From Accumulibacter sp964428215 (GTDB lineage Bacteria; Pseudomonadota; Gammaproteobacteria; Burkholderiales; Rhodocyclaceae): a stretch of DNA of 20,168 nt. The translations under genes and the position numbers were made by a program. Under the pieces are notes generated by a model that was given only the letters and a program-made list of their open reading frames with translations, was not told where the DNA came from and ran no database searches. The first letter of the stretch is position 1. Each line of letters begins with the position of its first letter. The stretch covers positions 1 through 20,168 of the forward strand of contig CAYRXO010000048.1 in assembly GCA_964428215.1 (NCBI GenBank), in the 5' to 3' direction. This document shows positions 7,473 through 13,877 of the stretch, one piece after another.

Positions 7473-7871
7473 ATGCGTCATCGTTTGGGTCTTCGCAAAC
7501 TGAATCGTACCAGCGCTCACCGCTTGGCGATGTTGCGCAATATGACCGTTTCTTTACTACGCGAAGAATTGATCAAAACCACTCTGCCCAAGGCCAAAGA
7601 ATTGCGCCGTGTCGTCGAGCCGATCATTACGCTTGGCAAAACGCCAAATCTGGCCAATCGCCGCTTGGCTTTCGACCGTTTGCGCGATCGTGACATGGTG
7701 GTCAAGGTCTTTGAAGAACTTGGCATACGGTATGCGACGCGCAATGGTGGTTATCTGCGCATTCTCAAATGTGGCTTTCGGGATGGTGATAACGCGCCGA
7801 TGGCCTACGTTGAACTTCTTGACCGTCCGGAAGTGAGCGCGGAAGATCCTGCGGTGGGTAAACCTTCCTGA
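7473..7871 (+). CDS. rplQ: 50S ribosomal protein L17
   Basis: Large-subunit protein at the peptide exit side. The 132 residues start MRHRLGLRKLNRTSAHRLAM and carry LRNMTVSLLREELIKTTLPK and KELRRVVEPIITLGK, then KVFEELGIRYATRNGGYLRI and RDGDNAPMAYVELLDRP. Length is typical (127 in E. coli). AGGAAGGA lies just upstream of the ATG. It is the last gene of the alpha operon and is followed 18 nt later by a strong intrinsic terminator. Confidence 0.98.
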   Translation: MRHRLGLRKLNRTSAHRLAMLRNMTVSLLREELIKTTLPKAKELRRVVEPIITLGKTPNLANRRLAFDRLRDRDMVVKVFEELGIRYATRNGGYLRILKCGFRDGDNAPMAYVELLDRPEVSAEDPAVGKPS

Positions 7872-7889
7872 GCGTATTTGCGCTGAAAC

Positions 7890-7926
7890 AAATGCCGGGT
7901 TAGTCACCTGGCATTTTTGTTTTCTG
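7890..7926 (+). terminator. Intrinsic terminator after rplQ
   Basis: The arms AAATGCCGGG (7890-7899) and CCTGGCATTT (7907-7916) form a 10-bp stem with one G-U pair and a 7-nt loop, followed by TTGTTTT. It ends the ribosomal operon. The mirror-image strand also gives the stem but a poor U tract, so it might partly stop the convergent secreted-protein gene as well. Confidence 0.9.
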
Positions 7927-8047
7927 CTCGTGAATGTTCAGGAAAGTGAGAGTCGTACGAGAAGGTGATCACAAGGAGTGAAACGCAGTCGACCAGCGCG
8001 CCCGCAATTGATCGGCGCCGACGCGATCATCACCAAGTCCTGCCGCC

Positions 8048-8572
8048 TTACTTGTTCAACGAGCACCGCACTGGGTGCTGGTTTCTCGTCAATGACTCGG
8101 AGAGACTCCAGCCATCCATCGTCATATCGGTGACCATGGCGTTTGGCTTGGCGTATAGATTGCCATAACCGTCGAATTCGCGCCCTAGGGTGCCTTGGAT
8201 ACGTCCCTCCCGATTGCAGACCAGCCAGAAATTGCCTTTGGCTGTGATGTCCCCTTTCTTGAATTCGACAACTACATAACTCATTTCAGGATCGAAGTCC
8301 CAGGTTTTATTTTCACGGATCAGGAAAGCAAATTTGAAATCTTCCGGGGCAGGATGCGAAAGTTTTGCCGTAAGGACGAAGAATTTTTTGTCTGACTCAA
8401 GCCATGCTCGACGCGGAGGGCCTGGCCATACCGGATCGTAACTGACACCTTCGATTGGTGCGAAATCGGCATGGACCAGCTTCACGTTAACCATGGAGGG
8501 TTGTTGCGCCGAGATGGCGGCAGAGAATGCCGTCAGAATCAATCCCGCGACTGACAAGCTGAAATTGTTCAT
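8048..8572 (-). CDS. Secreted protein of unknown function
   Basis: I do not recognise this family. The frame is open further upstream, but ATG at 8572 is preceded by AGGAG with 7-nt spacing and begins a clear Sec signal peptide: MNNF, a hydrophobic core of about 15 residues, then the AxA-type site at AISA/QQ (cleavage after residue 22). The 174-residue product would give a mature protein of about 152 residues, acting in the periplasm or outside. The mature part is rich in beta-type segments (KFFVLTAKLSH, FKFAFLIREN, SYVVVEFKKGD, NFWLVCNREGRIQGTLG) and has two cysteines, Cys119 and Cys170, that could form a disulfide. No lipobox and no further membrane segment are seen. It is 218 nt downstream of mgtE on the same strand and converges on rplQ. 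Confidence 0.75.
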   Translation of the reverse strand: MNNFSLSVAGLILTAFSAAISAQQPSMVNVKLVHADFAPIEGVSYDPVWPGPPRRAWLESDKKFFVLTAKLSHPAPEDFKFAFLIRENKTWDFDPEMSYVVVEFKKGDITAKGNFWLVCNREGRIQGTLGREFDGYGNLYAKPNAMVTDMTMDGWSLSESLTRNQHPVRCSLNK

Positions 8573-8790
8573 TATCCTGCTCCTAGCAAAGATGGTAATC
8601 GTTCGACCATTCCGAAAAATGAAAGTCCTGGCCGCATTCTGCACTCCGTACTCCTTTCTCAGTGGATTGAGGGGAGAATAGTGAGTCATCAGTTGAATTG
8701 TCCTTGCAGTCGATTCGGCTAAGCGGTGACGAAGTGAACGATCTGCCAGCCGTGCCGTGTCGACTGCTTGACCAGCGACTTCCCTCGGAA

Positions 8791-10191
8791 TCAAGCCAGA
8801 GAACTGCTGAAGATCACCGTAGCAATCGCGAAATAGTTCAGGACCCCGAGAACGTCAATCGCGGTCGTTACAAAGGGCCCGGTGGCAATCGCCGGATCGA
8901 TCTTCATCCGGTGGAACAGCATAGGTAGCAAGACCGCCAGAATGGCCGCGCCAGTCATGTTGCCGAGAATGGTCAGGCCGACGACCATGCCGAGCTGCAC
9001 GCTGTGGTGAACGAAAGTCCCGAACAATGCTAGGCAGGTGCCATACAAGGCGCCCAGTATCAGGCCGACGCGAAATTCTTTGAACAAAAAGCGCCAGGTG
9101 TGGCGCAGGTCGATGGCGCCGGTGGCGAGTCCGCGTACGGCGACGGTGGCCGATTGAACGCCGACGTTTCCGGCCATGCCCATGATGACCGGCAGGAAGG
9201 CGCTTAGCGCCAGCACCTTGGCGAGTATGCCTTCGAAGTGCTCAATGACACCAGTCGCGGCTAATCCGCCTCCAAAAGCAGCTAGTAGCCACGGCAATCG
9301 GATACGGGCGATCTTGAACGGCGAGTGTGCGAGTATTTCCGATTCGCTGGTGCCCGCCATGCGCAGCATTTCTTTTGTTGTTTCACTTTGAATGACGTCC
9401 AGCACATTGTCCACCGTCACCGCGCCGACCAGCACTCCATCGCCATCGATGACCGGCAGGGCCAACAAATTGTGCTTGTCGACCATGCGGGCTACGGCCT
9501 CCTGCTTGGTGTCGGTCGTCACCTTGATGGTCTGCGGGTTCATCAGTTCTTCAAGCCGCGCATCGGGTGGTGCCAGCAATAACTGGCGCAAGGAAATGAC
9601 GCCCGCCAGACGCCCGCCAAGGCCGGTGACGTAGAGATAAAACACTGTGTCCTGTTCGTCACGCGTGCGGATCGACTTGATCGCTTCCTCGACCGGCGTA
9701 TCGAGCGGCAAGGAAAAAACATCGGTGGTCATGATGCCGCCGGCGGTGTCCGGATCGTAGCGTAGGAGGCTCTCGACATCTTCCTGATCGTCCTTGGGCA
9801 GGATCGCCAGCAAACGGTCGCGCTGCGTCTCGTCGAGCGAACCGAGCAGGTCGGTCAGCGCTTCTGGACTCAGATAAAGTACCAGTTCCGAAAGTACGGC
9901 GGGTGGCAACTCGATCAACAGATATTCGCGCATCTCTGGTGAGACAAGCTTGAGAACTTCGGCTGCGACTTCCTTTTCCTGGATGTCGCAAAAGACTCCC
10001 GCAGCCCGGTTCTTGCTCAGCGCGCCGAGAATCTCGGCCAGTTCGTCCGGAGCGATCTTGGCCAGCATGCGCTTCAGCGAGCGGTGCGCACTGTAGTCGT
10101 AAAGACGGCCGATGGTTTCCACCAGCAACTTCTGTTTGGAATCGCCTTCTTCTTCCGGGAGCGATCCCTTTGTATCGGTATCAATAAACAT
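8791..10191 (-). CDS. mgtE: MgtE-type magnesium channel/transporter
   Basis: Inner-membrane Mg2+-gated Mg2+ channel. The product of 466 residues matches the family (about 450). Domains in order are a cytosolic acidic MgtE N superhelix (about 30-150), a CBS pair (about 155-270, with YVTGLGGRLAGVISLRQLLL and LPVIDGDGVLVGAVTVDNVL), and five membrane helices from about residue 300. The family motif GNVGVQSATVAVRGLATG is at about 341-358, and the pore aspartate is in MKIDPAIATGPFVTT at about 432. The start at 10191 is chosen because GGAGG sits 5 nt upstream on the minus strand; the longer frame to 10230 adds 13 residues with no such site. It lies between an ABC exporter gene and a secreted-protein gene, all on the minus strand. 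A dyad upstream may control it. Confidence 0.95.
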   Translation of the reverse strand: MFIDTDTKGSLPEEEGDSKQKLLVETIGRLYDYSAHRSLKRMLAKIAPDELAEILGALSKNRAAGVFCDIQEKEVAAEVLKLVSPEMREYLLIELPPAVLSELVLYLSPEALTDLLGSLDETQRDRLLAILPKDDQEDVESLLRYDPDTAGGIMTTDVFSLPLDTPVEEAIKSIRTRDEQDTVFYLYVTGLGGRLAGVISLRQLLLAPPDARLEELMNPQTIKVTTDTKQEAVARMVDKHNLLALPVIDGDGVLVGAVTVDNVLDVIQSETTKEMLRMAGTSESEILAHSPFKIARIRLPWLLAAFGGGLAATGVIEHFEGILAKVLALSAFLPVIMGMAGNVGVQSATVAVRGLATGAIDLRHTWRFLFKEFRVGLILGALYGTCLALFGTFVHHSVQLGMVVGLTILGNMTGAAILAVLLPMLFHRMKIDPAIATGPFVTTAIDVLGVLNYFAIATVIFSSSLA

Positions 10192-10537
10192 CGCCACCTC
10201 CGCCAGCATTGTCCGCGCCCGGCAGGGCACGAGTTAAGATTATCAGCGTGTAAGTCGCCCGGCGACTTACCAACTTCTCCTCGCGATTCGTGGGAAAGGA
10301 TCGGTGGTAAGGGTGGCGGACACCGTTTTCATTCTTCAGCGTGGTTGAAATAAAGACATGTCCGCTAGAGCGAGTCCGCCTTATAACACAATCGGCAGCA
10401 CATCCGACAGATCGGGTAAAAGTCAGGCAATTGAGCAATTGTCGCATCATTGCCAAGAGGATAGAGTCAGCGGGCACTTTCATTCCGTTCGAAAGCCATC
10501 GGAGACGAAGAGTTGACTTGATTTGACAAGCGCTTGC
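10192..10537 (-). other. Gene-free stretch between ABC exporter and mgtE
   Basis: No convincing gene lies in these 346 nt. A 100-codon minus-strand frame crosses it (10181-10483) but overlaps the mgtE start and has no recognisable protein. The stretch holds the mgtE ribosome-binding site, the inverted repeat at 10250-10270, a -10-like TGATAAT reading toward mgtE at about 10240-10246, and several GCGGAC or GTCCGC words near 10316-10379. A short GC stem (GCCC/GGGC) sits near 10216-10228. Confidence 0.6.
10250..10270 (-). promoter_or_regulatory. Perfect inverted repeat upstream of mgtE, candidate operator
   Basis: GTAAGTCGCC (10250-10259) is exactly repeated in inverse as GGCGACTTAC (10261-10270) around one central base. 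On the minus strand it lies immediately upstream of a TGATAAT -10-like box and about 60 nt before the mgtE ATG, so it covers where a -35 would be. No U tract follows on either strand, so a terminator is unlikely. Operator function is inference. Confidence 0.4.
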
Positions 10538-10556
10538 TTAACAAATTGACTCTTCG
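10506..10556 (-). repeat. Nested inverted repeat across the ABC exporter stop codon
   Basis: The arms CGAAGAGT (10506-10513) and ACTCTTCG (10549-10556) match perfectly. Inside them are an ATTTG/CAAAT partial pairing and the palindrome CAAGCGCTTG (about 10527-10536). The structure spans the last codons and stop of the exporter. There is no U tract after it on the minus strand, so it may be an mRNA 3'-end stabiliser or Rho-dependent end instead of an intrinsic terminator. Confidence 0.45.
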
Positions 10557-12340
10557 CGTTGTTGAAGCGCCCACATCTGGGCATAGAGACCGCCGGCTTC
10601 AAGAAGCTGGCTGTGTGTGCCGCGTTCAACGATCCGTCCACTCTCCATGACCAGAATCTGGTCGGCATTAAGCACTGTCGAAAGCCGGTGTGCGATGACC
10701 AGAGTCGTGCGGCCGCGGGCGGCGTTTTCGAGGCTGCTCTGTATCGCCTGCTCGGTTTTCGAATCCAGAGCTGAGGTCGCCTCGTCGAAAATCAGCATCG
10801 CCGGATTCTTCAGCAACGCGCGGGCTATGGCGACGCGTTGTTTCTCGCCGCCGGAAAGTTTCAGCCCACGCTCGCCGACCAGCGTCTGGTAGCCGTCAGG
10901 CAACAGATCGATGAATGCGAACAACTGTGCCGCTTCGGCGGCAGTGATGACCTCCTCCCGCGTCGCACCCGGGCGACCGTATTCGATGTTGTAGTAAATG
11001 CTGTCGTTGAACAGTACGGTATCTTGCGGCACGATGCCGATGGCGGCACGCAGGCTGGCCTGCGTCAGCTGCCGGATGTCGGTACCGTTGAGGCGGATCC
11101 CGCCAGCACTGACATCGTAGAAGCGGTAGAGCAGGCGTGCCAATGTCGATTTGCCCGAGCCGGATTCGCCAACGACGGCTACCGTCTGTCCGGCGGGAAT
11201 GGTGAAATCGATGCCGTACAGAATCTGACGGTTGGCTTCGTACGAAAAATCGACCTTGTCAAAACGGATGTCCACCGGGCCCGTCCGGCGGCTGACGGCG
11301 TTGTCTGCGTCGGCGATTTCCCGGTTTTCGGCCAGCAAATTGAACATGCGCTCGATATCGGTCAATGACTGACGTATTTCGCGATAAACGACGCCGAGGA
11401 AATTCAAAGGCATATACAGCTGGATCAGAAAGGCATTGACCAGTACCAGATCACCGAGCGTCATGCGCTCGTCGACGACCCCGCTGGCCGCGCGCCACAT
11501 CATCGCCGTCACACCGCAAGCAATGATCAACTGCTGACCCAGGTTGAGCCAGGAGAGGGACAGCTGGCTGCGCGTCGCGGCGTCTTCCCATTTGCCAAGC
11601 TGCTCGTCGTAACGATGTGCCTCGAAGGCTTCATTGTTGAAATACTTGACCGTTTCATAATTGAGCAGCGCATCGACCGCGCGGGTGTTGGCAGCCGAAT
11701 CGCTTTCGTTGACCTTGCGCCGAATGCCGATCCGCCAGTCGCTGATCTTGACGGTGAACACGATGTAAGCGGTCAGCGACAGCAGTGTGATCAATACAAA
11801 AGTACTGTCGTACTTGAGCAGCAGGATCGACAGTACCAGGCAGATTTCGATCAACGTCGGCAAGATCGAGTACAGGGTGAAGCTGATCAAGGTTGATATC
11901 GAGCGTGTGCCTCGCTCGATATCGCGCGAAACGCCGCCTGTCTGGCGCTGTAAATGAAAACGCAGTGACAGTTCGTGCAAATGGACGAAGACCTGCAGAG
12001 CCAGCCGGCGGACGGCGCGCTGAGTGACGCGTGCGAACAGCACTTCGCGCAGTTCAGTGAACAGCGAGGTCGAGAAACGCAGCACTCCGTACCAAGCCAG
12101 CAGCAATATGGGCAGGGCTAAGGTGCGTTGATTACCGGACAAGGCATCGATCATGTCCTTGAATACCAGCGGAACGGCGACGTTGGCTGCTTTGGCGACG
12201 AACAGAGACGACAAGGCCAGCAGTACGCGCCATTTGTACAGCCAGAGGTAAGGAAGCAATTTGCCCAGGGTTGGCCAGAGATGGTTGTCGGTGGAAGAGG
12301 AGTGGTTGGCGGCTGGGTAGGAAGAGGCGTAGCGGCGCAT
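10538..12340 (-). CDS. Atm1-type ABC exporter (fused membrane and ATPase domains)
   Basis: Half-size ABC exporter of the Atm1/ABCB7/HMT1 group, which moves glutathione-linked sulfur or metal conjugates out of the cytoplasm. From ATG 12340 the product has 600 residues. Six membrane helices span about 25-310, including the group-typical NYETVKYFNNEAFE and the LSLSWLNLGQQ stretch that lines the substrate pocket in this group. The ATPase domain has Walker A GESGSGKST (about 391-399), Q-loop VPQDTVLF, signature LSGGEKQR (about 495), Walker B AMLIFDEATS (about 514-523) and switch histidine IAHRLST (about 550). A TTG at 12373 would add 11 residues, but the MRRY start resembles betaproteobacterial relatives; neither has a clear ribosome-binding site. 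Exact substrate cannot be told. Confidence 0.93.
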   Translation of the reverse strand: MRRYASSYPAANHSSSTDNHLWPTLGKLLPYLWLYKWRVLLALSSLFVAKAANVAVPLVFKDMIDALSGNQRTLALPILLLAWYGVLRFSTSLFTELREVLFARVTQRAVRRLALQVFVHLHELSLRFHLQRQTGGVSRDIERGTRSISTLISFTLYSILPTLIEICLVLSILLLKYDSTFVLITLLSLTAYIVFTVKISDWRIGIRRKVNESDSAANTRAVDALLNYETVKYFNNEAFEAHRYDEQLGKWEDAATRSQLSLSWLNLGQQLIIACGVTAMMWRAASGVVDERMTLGDLVLVNAFLIQLYMPLNFLGVVYREIRQSLTDIERMFNLLAENREIADADNAVSRRTGPVDIRFDKVDFSYEANRQILYGIDFTIPAGQTVAVVGESGSGKSTLARLLYRFYDVSAGGIRLNGTDIRQLTQASLRAAIGIVPQDTVLFNDSIYYNIEYGRPGATREEVITAAEAAQLFAFIDLLPDGYQTLVGERGLKLSGGEKQRVAIARALLKNPAMLIFDEATSALDSKTEQAIQSSLENAARGRTTLVIAHRLSTVLNADQILVMESGRIVERGTHSQLLEAGGLYAQMWALQQREESIC

Positions 12341-12926
12341 GCGTAAGTCATCAGCAGATTTGCGGAAGCACAAGAGTATGCCTTGTCAGGACCAATAGAT
12401 GCGAGAACAGTGAATGCAGCACCTGGCAAGTGCCTGGTTGATTGCGGATAAACCCGGCAGGGCGGTGTCCGTGGTTCAGATCGGAGCCCGCCGCATCAAA
12501 TCATTGATGACTTGGGGGCATTGCTGTTCACCGCATGCAGGCACGAGGATGCCGAAGCCAGGTGGTTAGACGGAAACGCGCCATCCTGAATCGAAAACTT
12601 TCCTTAAACAGATGAAATAAACACCTGCGCCGTTCTGTGCTGCATCCTGTTGGTTGGGGCGGTGGCCTTCGAGACAAGTGATTGTGCTGTCGAATTTTTT
12701 TACAATTTGATAGATAGTGAAGACAATGCATCGAGGAAAAATAAATATTTTCAATCGTTTAATATTTTGGCCTGATTCTTGCTTGGTGATGTGTGGAAAT
12801 TTTTTGGCTATCAACCGTCAATTTCCATCGCGACAAGCCCGGTTTTTGGGTTCCGGTGATACGTTGATTATGGTTCTGTTGGTCATTTTTGCGCGTTGAT
12901 CACCATCGTCATTCTAGGAGAGGTTT
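12341..12926. other. Gene-free divergent region between ABC exporter and PEP-CTERM gene
   Basis: These 586 nt separate divergently transcribed genes and should hold promoters for both. The exporter-proximal half is GC-rich with no obvious -35/-10 pair. The PEP-CTERM-proximal half, from about 12690, is AT-rich with T tracts and holds the sigma-54 promoter at 12768-12782. Short open frames on both strands (for example 12717-12899 plus and 12566-12814 minus) have no ribosome-binding site or family features and are not called. Confidence 0.6.
12768..12782 (+). promoter_or_regulatory. Sigma-54 (RpoN) promoter for the PEP-CTERM gene
   Basis: TGGC at 12768-12771 and TTGC at 12779-12782 are separated by exactly 7 nt, the required -24/-12 geometry of sigma-54 promoters, and TTGC is followed by TT. 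Transcription should begin near 12794, giving a leader of about 130 nt. PEP-CTERM genes in several betaproteobacteria are known to depend on RpoN with the PrsK/PrsR regulators. The AT-rich DNA upstream, including a seven-T run near 12695, would suit a bent enhancer-binding region. Confidence 0.8.
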
Positions 12927-13748
12927 GTGAATACTTTCAGATATAAAACAAAAGCGCTGCTTGCGGCGGTGGCTATGACGGCTTCTGTCGGCGCCTCGGC
13001 GACGGCACTGACGGGTGTCTCAATTTCAGGGAATTACATCGTCTGGTTAGAAAATGCTGGTGGCTTGCTCTTGCCGAAGTCGTCGCCAACGGCGTCGGAT
13101 ATCGGTACCGCGCTCGGTGGTAACGCGGCGGCGCCCGGTGGAAACGTCGAATTGAGTAAATTTGGCGGTCCGGTAACAACCCTGAGCGGTGTCGCCGGCA
13201 GCACTAACGTTACTCTTAGCAGTCTTACCTGGGCTGACTGGACCGGCAACGGCAATGCCTTGGCCGCCCGCTATATCCAGGATGCCGCCGTCAAGACTTT
13301 CGGGGCGCCCCTGAGTTCGGCTAACCTGAATACAGCGTTGACTAATTTCCTTAGTGTCGACATCGACCCGAGTCCTTCTTCGGTGCGCTACATGTGGCAG
13401 TTGGTCAGTGACCCGAACATTTCCTATGTCGATGTCACTGGCTATATTTTGACGGTTGGTCTGGCGGGTCTGTTTGATGCGACAGGTTTTCTGAATACTC
13501 TGAGTGCCGGCACGGGGGCGCCTGTACTGACGGGTACGAATCAGGCCAGCGAGGTGGTCAAGGTTACCAGGGATGGTTCCGGCCCGTTCTATCTGTATGG
13601 CTTCACGGCGACGCCCTCTGGTGTGCATGCCGCTGATCGCGTCTCCTATACGGGTAATTTCGAAGTCACGCTCCTTCCTGAGCCGGCGAGTCTGGCGTTG
13701 TTTGGTATTGGCTTGTTCGGTTTGCTGGCGACTCGTCGCCGCCGCTAA
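12927..13748 (+). CDS. PEP-CTERM sorting domain-containing secreted protein
   Basis: Exported protein of 273 residues. The GTG start at 12927 is set by AGGAGAGG at 12916-12923 and by the signal peptide it begins: KTKALLAAVAMTASVGASA, with cleavage after about residue 25. The C-terminus is a canonical PEP-CTERM tripartite tail: PEP at 251-253, the hydrophobic helix LALFGIGLFGLLA, and RRRR at the end. Such tails are cut by an exosortase (XrtA/EpsH), whose gene is not in the window. The mature region is low in charge, rich in Gly, Ser, Thr and Asn, and lacks cysteine; I recognise no known domain in it. The gene opens the exopolysaccharide locus, and its sigma-54 promoter suggests control with matrix or floc formation. 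Role in surface or matrix association is inferred from the family. Confidence 0.92.
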   Translation: MNTFRYKTKALLAAVAMTASVGASATALTGVSISGNYIVWLENAGGLLLPKSSPTASDIGTALGGNAAAPGGNVELSKFGGPVTTLSGVAGSTNVTLSSLTWADWTGNGNALAARYIQDAAVKTFGAPLSSANLNTALTNFLSVDIDPSPSSVRYMWQLVSDPNISYVDVTGYILTVGLAGLFDATGFLNTLSAGTGAPVLTGTNQASEVVKVTRDGSGPFYLYGFTATPSGVHAADRVSYTGNFEVTLLPEPASLALFGIGLFGLLATRRRR

Positions 13749-13764
13749 TTCCCGGCCAAGCTGA

Positions 13765-13786
13765 GGCGGGCGGTTCGCCGCCTGCC
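13765..13786 (+). terminator. GC-rich stem-loop after the PEP-CTERM gene
   Basis: GGCGGGCGG (13765-13773) pairs with CCGCCTGCC (13778-13786) around a TTCG loop, giving 9 bp with one G-U. It begins 17 nt past the stop codon. No U tract follows, so it could be a weak terminator, an RNA 3'-end stabiliser, or a separator that lowers read-through into wecA. Confidence 0.5.
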
Positions 13787-13877
13787 CGCCCGACATTCAA
13801 AATAAATCGATCGCCGGTGCTGCTGGTCGCCGGAAGGAGAGTTGCGGCTTGTAATCGCCGTAAGATTGAGGTTTATC

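Noticed and set aside
7965..8168. 67-codon plus-strand frame opposite the 3' part of the secreted-protein gene
   Set aside because: Antisense to a gene with clear signal peptide and ribosome-binding site, and no features of its own.
10192..10300. Possible Mg2+ riboswitch (M-box) before mgtE
   Set aside because: The leader is too short and lacks the multi-helix conserved core; only a simple dyad is visible.
10181..10483. 100-codon minus-strand frame between the ABC exporter and mgtE
   Set aside because: It overlaps the mgtE start, lacks a ribosome-binding site and shows no domain or signal.
12717..12899. 60-codon plus-strand frame before the PEP-CTERM gene
   Set aside because: It runs across the sigma-54 promoter and would start upstream of the expected transcript; no ribosome-binding site.
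13047..13796. Long minus-strand open frame (249 codons) opposite the PEP-CTERM gene
   Set aside because: The plus strand encodes a signal peptide and a canonical PEP-CTERM tail with a good ribosome-binding site; the antisense product has no recognisable features.
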